Shown: piece by piece, positions 8,456 to 16,271 of the stretch | Numbering within the stretch: the stretch's first letter is position 1 | Layout: every line of letters begins with the position of its first letter | From: UBA710 sp051655145 | Lineage (GTDB): Bacteria; Bacillota_I; Bacilli_A; Mycoplasmatales; Metamycoplasmataceae | Assembly (NCBI GenBank): GCA_051655145.1 | Contig: JBOFZK010000015.1 | Location: forward strand, 1-16,271 | Reading direction: 5' to 3' | Length of the DNA stretch: 16,271 nucleotides | Translations under genes and position numbers: made by a program | The notes under the pieces: generated by a model | The model's database searches: none | What the model saw: the letters and a program-made list of their open reading frames with translations, nothing else | What the model was told of the DNA's origin: nothing

Positions 8456-9175
8456 ATGAATTTAGCAATATCAATGTCTAATATTTATATGAAGTATAAA
8501 CACAAAGACAAATCTTATTCCTTAAAGGATATAAATTTTGACGTCTTTAAAGGTCAATTTCATGCATTTATAGGCGAAAACGGAGCTGGTAAATCAACAA
8601 CTATTAAAATATTAACCGGATTAAATAATGATTATGAAGGTAATTTATTTATTAATGATATGGATGCCAGAAAAGATAACAAAGCAAGAAGTAAGTTATG
8701 CTACATTTCTGATAAAACAGTGTTTCCATCAGGTGTTTCATCTTACGATTTTGTTTATAACTTAGTTTTAATGGAGAGAAACGATAAAGAAAAAATAAAA
8801 ATTGAATTAGAAGAATGAATAGATAAATTAGAATTAAGAGATCATATGGGGAAAAGCCCTAATAAATTATCAGCAGGGCAAGCTAAGAAAATATTACTAA
8901 TGAGAGCTGCTATGGAAAGATCAGATATTATAATTCTAGATGAACCTACTAACTTTTTAGATCCTACTTCAAGAATACAATTTTTTGATTTATTAAAAGA
9001 ACTTAATAAATCAGGAGTTACCATTTTCCTATCCACTCATATTTTAGATGAAGTTAAGCTTTACATTGATTCTGTTACATTTATTAAAAAAGGTGAAATA
9101 AAATGAAGCGGAACCTTAAAAGGTGAAGAGCTTATTACCAAGTATAAAGAGGTGATTTTGAATTATGAAATTTAA
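8456..9175 (+). CDS. ABC transporter ATP-binding protein
   Basis: This 239-residue nucleotide-binding subunit would power the permease encoded next. Walker A is GENGAGKST (40-48), the signature is LSAGQ (138-142, an Ala replacing the usual second-position Gly), Walker B is IIILDEPTNFLD (D162, E163) and the switch histidine is H195 in STH. The region after strand 3, where the Q-loop glutamine normally sits, reads CYISDKTVFPSG, without an obvious glutamine. The sequence resembles the ATPases of ABC-2 exporters (CcmA/NatA-like). The last 11 bases overlap the permease gene, implying translational coupling and a 1:1 complex. Two Trp codons are TGA. The message appears leaderless. The substrate is unknown. 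Confidence 0.92.
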
Positions 9176-11024
9176 TAATAAAAAAGAAATGGAAAATTTA
9201 AATCATTTTAAAAAAAATAAAAACTATAAAAAAACTATAGATAATCAAAAATCGTTTAAAATAATTAGTTTTTATTTTTTTTTATTTAAAAATAATATTT
9301 TCTTTTGAATCTTATCAGTTTTATTACTGGTTTCTCAACCATTAACAATGATTATTTTGTATTACCTAAATTTAAATTTAGTTAATTATTCATTTGTTTT
9401 TAATATATCTCCTTTAATTATTGGACTAATTTGACTTTTATTTTTAGTTAATAAATTATTTTTGGAAAATAAATTAAATGGAATTGATGTTATTATGCTA
9501 TCTAAACCCATTTCTAAATACCAAACACTTTTTTATAGAATAATAATTATTTTCTCTTTTACATTTGTTATTATGTTTGCACAATTTATTTTAACATCTA
9601 TTTTAGTATCAGCATTTCAATATGATACTAATTGAATTTCATATGTACTTGTAAATAATTTATTTATTACTCCATTTATTTTTTCTTTAGTTTCTGCTAT
9701 TTTAATTTTATTAGCAATTATTTTTAAATCATTATGATTTGGTCTACTTTCTTTTTTATTAATTTTAGCAATAGGGGCAGCGCCAGTAATTCAAAGAATA
9801 ATTGGTAAAAATGATATTAATCAAACTCTTACTTATAATGATAAAAATTACAATTCTTTTTCAAAATTAACAATAATTAATGGCGAAAAAAATAAAACAT
9901 TTTTAGTAGATCAAATTAATGTTGAATCACAAATTAATGTTAATAAAGATGTTATGAGAACATTAAATGATAATCCTTTTTATAATAATCTTATTCCAGG
10001 AGAAATAATATTATCTTTAAGTTCTTCTTTATTAAATGATTTAAATCTTAATAATCATCAAATTGAGGGAAATTATTCATTATTAAAAAATGAATTTATC
10101 GATACTCAATTGGCAAATCTAGATATGAAAAATAATATTTTATTATCTATTCGTCCTAATGATATTTCTCCATTTGAATTAAATAGTGTTGAATATGAAA
10201 ATCTTTTACTTGATAATATTAAAAAAATTGCTAATGATTCAATAAACTTCATTAATCTTAAAGATGAAAAACTTGTTAATCTTCTTTTTGGTAAAATCCA
10301 AAATTCATTAAATTGATCAACTGCTTCATTATCACAAATTGAATTATTAACTATTAAAGCTTTATTAGGAATAAATGTAGAATTTAGTCAATTATTTTAT
10401 TATTTTAATAACAGAGAAATTTTAAATCAAAAAACACCTAATATTTTAAAAAGAATTGATTTAGAATTAAATCCTAGTTTAGGAAAATTATTATCTTTTT
10501 TATGAGAAAATAATAATTCTAAAATAAATGTTTTTGATTTAAAAACTTTCGGTGATGTTTCAGAATTTTTTCCTAATGCTAAAATAAAATCATTAACATC
10601 TCCAACAAATATAAATGATATTAATTTCATTAAAAATGATTTAATAAGATTTTCAGGAACCGCAATCCACTATTTAGATAATAATAAACAATATATTCCA
10701 ACATCTCTTTTAGCGCTGAATAAAATTGATCCAACTATTGTGGATAAATTAACATGAGATAAAGTAGTAGATAATTATTCAGTTACTTTAGAAAATACAA
10801 TAAAATTATTTAATTTATTAAATACTAATTTAAATAATAATATATTTCCAGTTCAATTTCAAGATAATGAAGAATCACTTTTTAAATATTCTCATTTTAT
10901 TGAAGTAAAAACAACAACATATTTAGACAATGTTAGTCTTTCAATAATGACGACCATCTTCATAACGGCCGGCGCAAACATCTTATCAATATATTTATTT
11001 AAAAACAAAAATTATAAAAACTAA
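9165..11024 (+). CDS. ABC-2-like permease with large extracellular domain
   Basis: The 619-residue frame starts with a charged 40-residue cytoplasmic segment. Five hydrophobic segments follow (about 48-68, 80-98, 120-145, 160-180 and 185-207), then a soluble region of about 380 residues, then one last membrane segment (about 597-615) and a basic tail. The loop LSKPISKYQTLFYR after the second segment matches the LSRPISRxxxLxGK hallmark of NosY-type ABC-2 permeases. A basic N-terminus inside plus five crossings puts the large loop outside the cell. The loop is Asn-, Leu- and Ile-rich and I recognise no domain in it. The start overlaps the ATPase gene by 11 bases. A run of nine T residues at 9275-9283 lies early in the frame. 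Trp is always TGA. It probably works with the preceding ATPase; the substrate is unknown. Confidence 0.85.
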
Positions 11025-11052
11025 ATAAACTAAAAAAACAAAGGAATTTCAA

Positions 11053-14000
11053 ATGAAAAATAAAAATCAAAACACAACAGAAAAAAATATTAAAAAAAAT
11101 AAAAGAATTAAACAAGTACTTCCAGTTATTTTAAGTTCTTCGTTTGTAGGTCTTTCGGCTATAATGGTAGCTACATCAATTGGATTATCAACACAAAATG
11201 TTCAAAATAATCTTAGTGCTAATAATCAATTATCTTTTGATAATAAATTATTTAAAAATAAAGCAGAACTAATTGAGTATGCACAAAGCAATTTTTTTCA
11301 AGGAATAGAAACAACTGATAATAGAATTAATTGATCTATTGATGAAAAAGGGAAAAAACTTTATTTTAATGATCCCAAATTATTAAGAGATCACCTTTTA
11401 TCTAAAATTAAACAAACTAGTGCTCTTTCTTCTAAAAAACTTAATTTAAATACTGGAGGCCTTGGGGAAATAAGTGATAATGATTTTTCAAAATTATATT
11501 TCAATAAAACTGAAGATCAATTAAAAACAAACATTTATAGGGGAAAAAATAATTCAATTCATAGAACAATAGAATCAGCTAAAGATTCCTATTTATCAAT
11601 TCATGATGCTTATTATTTTAATAATATTTACTTTAGAAATATTGAAGAACTAAAATTATATTTAAAAACTGTTTACTATGTACCAAATGGTCCTGGATGG
11701 GATAAAGCAAACACTACAGTTAATATTGGGTTAGTAGGACCAACAGGGGTAGTTTCTTCAGGGATTAATAAAAATGATTTATATTACTCTACTCCAGATC
11801 CTACAGCTCCTATAGATCCTACTCAAAAAGCAAATACTGATAAAGCTAAAAAAGATTTTATTAATAATATTAATAATCAAGCTATGAAATTTATCCAATT
11901 CGAAAAGAATAATGATGAATATTTTTATGTTAAGGAAGGAGACCTTAATAACCCTAATGCAGAGTTATTAAATGCTTTTAATAATCCTGAATATACAAGA
12001 CAATATTCAAATGGAGGTAAAAGTAGCTATATAGTAGATTTACATAAAGATGATAAAAATACTCTTTTTGGGCCTTATTATTTACAAACTAGTGGTGCTA
12101 TAGATGGAATTACTGATCATAATAATTGAAAACCAGTTGATAGAGATGACCCGTTAATAACTACTGAACAAAATTCTAATATTCTTTCTGGATTTTTAGA
12201 TCTTATTCTTTTTGATAATGGCGTTGAAAGTGGTGTTCCTCTTAATATTGAACCTTTAAACCATATTCTTAATCCTTTTTATAACCTTTTAATAAATAAA
12301 AATAAAAATGTTTATGATAAATGATTAGCTTTAAGTAAGGAAATTAAAAACGGAAAAAGAAATAATACTTTTTTTAATTTACCTATTTATTATTTTTTCC
12401 TTATCGAAAATCTAATTAATGATGGTGCAAATCAAAAAGTAATTATGGAAACTAAAAAAGTATTTAATTCTATAGCTAAATATTTAGATGAAACAATCAA
12501 AATTTTATTACCTAAGGAATTATTAGAAAAAAATCAAAATAATATTAATTATGGTCAATATTTATCATTTGAAAAAATTTTTAATTTTAATTCTAATGAT
12601 ACTGATTTAAATAGCGATATTTCTTATTACATTAATGAAATTTCCTCAAATTTTAGTCAATTTATTGTTGCTATTAATATTATAAATCAAGCTATGGCAA
12701 ATGCAATGTACAATGGTGGGGTGCTTCCTTATAAACAAGAATATATTAAAAGAATATTAAAAGGCAAATCAGATATTGTAAAAGATAATAAAGAAATGAA
12801 AACAATATATGAAAAAGTTTGAAATATTTTTTCATCTACTAGTATTAACGATTTAAAAGGAAAAATTAGCAATTTAAAACATTCAAATAAAATAATTAAT
12901 GGAGCCTTTTTAGATAATCTTATAACTAATATATCAGTTACAAATAGCATATTTGCTTCAGCTGAAAAATTTTTATTTGAAGATAATTTTAAAAATATAA
13001 AATTATCTACAGATGCAAAAGGTAAAACTTTAATTCTTAATGATCCTTATAAATTTTTAGCTGATTTTAAAACTAATACAAACGATTCTGTTTTAAAAAA
13101 ATTAGTTTCTGCACAAAATGAATTAACTTGAGAAAACTTTATGCTAATAAAATTTGTTTATAAGTCAATATCATCTATCCCTAATGAAATTAATTTTGTG
13201 GGTAATCAAGATGAATTAAAGGTAAAATTAATTAATAAAATTAATACTTTGTCATTAGAAAATTATGCTAAAAATTTTATCATTCAACCTACTATTTCAA
13301 ATGGTTTAATTTCAGCTTCTTCTAGTAATTCAATTGCTGACTTTAGAGTTTTCTTTGAAGTTCTTAATAAAACATCAAAAGCGATAAATGTAATTGATGA
13401 TATATTAGATAATATTAAGGAAATAGGTGAAGGAACTTTAGACGCGAAAAAAGCTGATTTACTTCTTTCAAAAATTCTTTCATCTCCAATATTATCTTCA
13501 GTTGCTAAAGCCATACCTTATATGCAAATTGCTTTAATTGCAATAGATTTAGTAAAAGGGGCCTTTATTCCTGTAACAATACCTTCTTCTTATAAATTTG
13601 AATTAGATCAAAATAATTCATTTATTTGAAATGGTGGGCAAAGCACAACAATGTTTTGAGGGCTTGCAGAAATAAGTTCAGTAACTATTAAAGATATGAA
13701 GTTATTAAAGCCACAACAAATTGTTAAACCAAATAACAAAGAAACACTTTATTTTAATGGGAAAAAATATTCTGAAACAAATTTAGTTTCTTTAAAAATA
13801 GATCAATTAAGAGCAATATTAAATGGAGAATTTTCAACTAATAATGCAACAGTGGTTTATAGTTTTGATAATATTTCAACAAATGATAAATTAGCGATAA
13901 AAAATGAAAAGGCTTTTGAAAATTTGGGAACAATTGATGATTTAACATTAATTGCTGGAGGAGATAACAAGTCATTAGTTAAATATATATATGAAATGAT

Positions 14001-14700
14001 TTATCAAGGGTTAAACTCTAAAGATCCTAAGCATCCAGGTAAAAAATATTATAAGGATAAATTTATTTTTGCAAATGGATCAGTTTCTAATAGTACTAGT
14101 GACACTATTGAAATGCTGACAACAAAAGTTATCGATAAAATTCAACCAGTAAAAATAGCAACATTACCAATTATTAAAGATAATAAGCCCATATATAATA
14201 ATAGTGGTAATGAAGAAGATGGTTCAGTATCATCATATGTTCTTCCCTCAGTTTCTTGAAGTGCTGGAAGATTTTTTACAAATAGAACTAATAATAAATA
14301 TATAATTTTTGATCCTAATCAAGAATCCGATAATCAAAACCCCGGTCCCGGTCCAAAAAATAATGATATTGAATCAAATATTAAACAACTATTTTATGCT
14401 TATTTTGATGTTGATTATAAAACTGTTATTGAAAAAGAAATAATATCAAATAATGATTTTAGTGATTTAAGTTCATCAATTATATCAAATGTTATTTTTC
14501 AAGTTAAATTAGATAATAATTTAACTAAATACTTTTTTGATCAAGGTAGCGCCTTTAATTGGTTATTAAGTCAAAGCAATTTTACACTTTATAGTTATAA
14601 TTCGGAAAAACCTATTTATAAATATAAAGATATAATATTTCAATCAAGAGATGAATTTATAAAATTCATTTTAGAAAAAGAAACTGTGGAGGTCGAATAA
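11053..14700 (+). CDS. Large membrane-anchored surface protein, unknown function
   Basis: I recognise no family in this 1215-residue protein. The N-terminus is basic, followed by one hydrophobic stretch (about 23-45) without a lipobox cysteine, so an uncleaved anchor or a signal peptide is likely and the remaining ~1170 residues would be outside. Visible segments are a Pro/Thr linker (about 247-257), a helical region ending in a hydrophobic stretch (about 816-843, SVAKAIPYMQIALIAIDLVK) and an NPGPGP linker (about 1096-1101). Short motifs of the type (Y/F)FNGKxY occur near residues 60, 187, 899 and 1188. The ATG follows AAGGAA by 6 bases, 28 bases after the permease stop, with no terminator between. 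Two Trp codons are TGG; the others are TGA. The stop overlaps the next start by one base. Confidence 0.85.
14688..14693 (+). promoter_or_regulatory. Strong Shine-Dalgarno site for the last gene
   Basis: GGAGGT lies inside the last codons of the 1215-residue gene, six bases before the ATG at 14700. With the TAATG stop-start overlap it suggests coupled but high-level reinitiation. Confidence 0.75.
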
Positions 14701-16271
14701 TGAAAAAGAAAACTAAAAAAATATGCCTAGGTTTATTAGTACCGGCTATATCAGTGCCAGTAGTTGCCCTATGTTCTTTTAATAGCGGAACTAGTTCTAT
14801 AAATAAAAATAATGATAGCAATAATGCAGTTTATGAAAATGAAGAATTTAAATATTTATTTAATGGAAAATATTATGATTCATTAGATAATATTACTGAT
14901 GAATTACTTAATAATAATCAATATATAAATAGTAATTTATATTATGGTAATGCAAAAGATGCTGTTTTTGATCAGGAAAGTGAAAGAGTTAATATTAATC
15001 AATTAAGAGAATTTGATAGTAGTAGAATTTCATCAGCTTATCTAAATGCTTTTGGTGCACATGAACAAGATTTTATAAAAGCTAAAAAATCTTTTGTAAA
15101 TGAAGGACTAGTTAAATATAAATATCAAGATACTAACGGGAAACTTCATTCATCTTTTTCAGAAGCTAAAAGAGAAATTCTTAAGGGGGTTAAAGTAGAT
15201 GAAGCGGTTTTTCATAAAATTGTAGGTAATGATAATAAAGAATATAAAATTAATCCTTTAAATAAAGATGATATAACTTTAATGAAAACACTAGCTATAG
15301 ATGGAGCTAAAGCTAATTGGCTTAATCCAGCATATCCATTCGGGATTAAACCAATGATTAAAAATGGTGCCAATTTTTCTTCATTAAAAAACCAGAATTC
15401 TTTATTAAGCCAAATGTTTTCTGACCAAACTATTGATAAATTATTTAATACTTTTTATAATGAAATAAACATAGCATATAAAAAGGCAATTGATACAGTT
15501 AAACAAAGTACAAAATATAAAGCTAAGGTAGAATTTAAGTATGTAAAAGGAGAAAAAAATTATGTTGATGCTCCCGATCTTTCGTTTGATATTATTAATG
15601 AAAGTTCTATAGTTCCCTCCGATATAAATATTAGTCGTGTAGATGGACCAAAAGAAAATACTAAAAAAGTTACATTTATTGATTTTAGTAATGTAAGTTA
15701 CAATGAACTTAATGATTTTAATGTTTTTCTTGATCAAAAATATTGAAATAAACCTCTTTCAAATAATTCAAAAGTTACACACTCCTTCCAAAGTGCTGGA
15801 GGCGGACATATAGCAGATAATATGCACTTTAATAAATTTTTAAATAATCATTCATTTGGAATTTATACTAATGGGTATGCTGGTCTTTCATGACCGTCAG
15901 ATACTGATTTTTTTGAAGGTACTAATGTTGGAATTTTATATAATAAAACTTGACAAAATGCCCAATTATATTTCAATGTCAAATTTTCATTACAAGATGA
16001 AAAAACATTTATTCCTGATTTAGAAAATGAAATTTTTAATAATTTAAAAGGAAAATTTGCAAATGATAATTCTACAGCAAGTGAAATAGAGAAAAATTTA
16101 AATAATGAGTTATTAAATAATCTTATTTCTTTATTTCGTCAAAAAATAAATTTTAGTAATTATTTTAATCTTGATCAACAAAATTATAAATATAGTAAAT
16201 ATAATACAAATAAAAAAAGCGTTAATTCTTTGAATGATATTTTTGTTGATATTAAAGCAGTATTGATTGAT
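14700..16271 (+). CDS. Candidate surface lipoprotein, unknown function (3' end missing)
   Basis: The first 524 residues are in the window and the frame is still open at the edge. The N-terminus has a lysine-rich start (MKKKTKK), a hydrophobic core (ICLGLLVPAISVPVVAL) and C25, which fits a mycoplasma lipoprotein signal peptide, although Leu just before the Cys is unusual. The mature part begins with an Asn/Ser-rich tether (about 26-45). The motif YLFNGKYYDSLDNITDELL (about 51-69) and a related KYKYQDTNGKLHSSFSEAK (about 139-157) resemble those in the preceding protein. A Gly-rich piece SAGGGHIADN (about 365-374) and an aromatic stretch follow. No enzyme motif was found. The ATG overlaps the previous stop (TAATG) and follows GGAGGT. 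It is probably a partner of the 1215-residue protein and the ABC exporter (inference). Confidence 0.82.

Noticed and set aside
11053..14700. Several small ORFs (11053-11334, 11884-12129, 12445-12822, 13141-13629, 13696-14259) as separate genes
   Set aside because: All share one frame and are divided only by TGA. They are pieces of one 1215-residue protein.
11053..16271. Mycoplasma immunoglobulin-binding protein/protease (MIB-MIP) pair
   Set aside because: The two-protein surface layout recalls it, but I saw no serine-protease motif or recognisable immunoglobulin-binding region, and the linked ABC genes do not fit.
8456..16271. Relation to the F1-like ATPase or gliding gene clusters of mycoplasmas
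   Set aside because: No F1 alpha- or beta-like sequence is present. The only ATPase is of ABC type.
1..16271. tRNA, rRNA, CRISPR array, insertion sequence or replication origin
   Set aside because: I saw no cloverleaf with a T-loop consensus, no regularly spaced repeats, no transposase motifs with terminal repeats and no DnaA-box cluster.

Overview
The window is extremely A+T-rich and can only be read with UGA as tryptophan (genetic code 4). Under that code the apparent ORF fragments join into long continuous genes, and no coding frame looks broken. With the small operons, AGA-dominated arginine codons and surface-protein genes, this points to a mycoplasma (Mollicutes). The species cannot be told from the sequence; the gene content would fit a Metamycoplasma/Mycoplasmopsis-type genome.

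Layout. (1) Positions 1-2406, plus strand, hold the 3' part of a large superfamily 1 (Upf1/DNA2-like) helicase with a restriction-endonuclease-like tail, followed by a short terminator. (2) Positions 2525-3598 hold the rplJ-rplL operon. It has a promoter, a well-formed L10-type autoregulatory leader, a UUG start for L10, the L7/L12 gene and a strong intrinsic terminator. (3) Positions 3631-5442 encode a 599-residue protein that fuses an ABC-2 membrane domain to a C-terminal ABC ATPase, apparently from a leaderless message. (4) On the minus strand, converging on it, lie dps (ferritin-like iron/DNA protein, own promoter) and a galE-galM-orf105 operon for UDP-galactose and galactose mutarotation, with an uncharacterised tryptophan-rich small protein last. 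(5) From 8456 to the right edge runs a plus-strand operon with overlapping or tightly spaced genes: an ABC ATPase, a 619-residue ABC-2-like permease with a predicted ~380-residue extracellular domain, a 1215-residue membrane-anchored surface protein, and a candidate lipoprotein that is cut by the window end.

How the parts work together. The ribosomal stalk operon is housekeeping and probably self-regulated. The gal operon would supply UDP-galactose for glycolipid or polysaccharide; galK and galT are not in the window. Dps would protect against iron and peroxide. The last operon is the most novel part. An ABC motor, a channel with a large outer domain and two large surface proteins sharing a short degenerate motif are co-transcribed and partly translationally coupled, which suggests one cell-surface machine of unknown function. 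The promoters of this operon and of the fused ABC gene each place the predicted +1 exactly on the A of the start codon.
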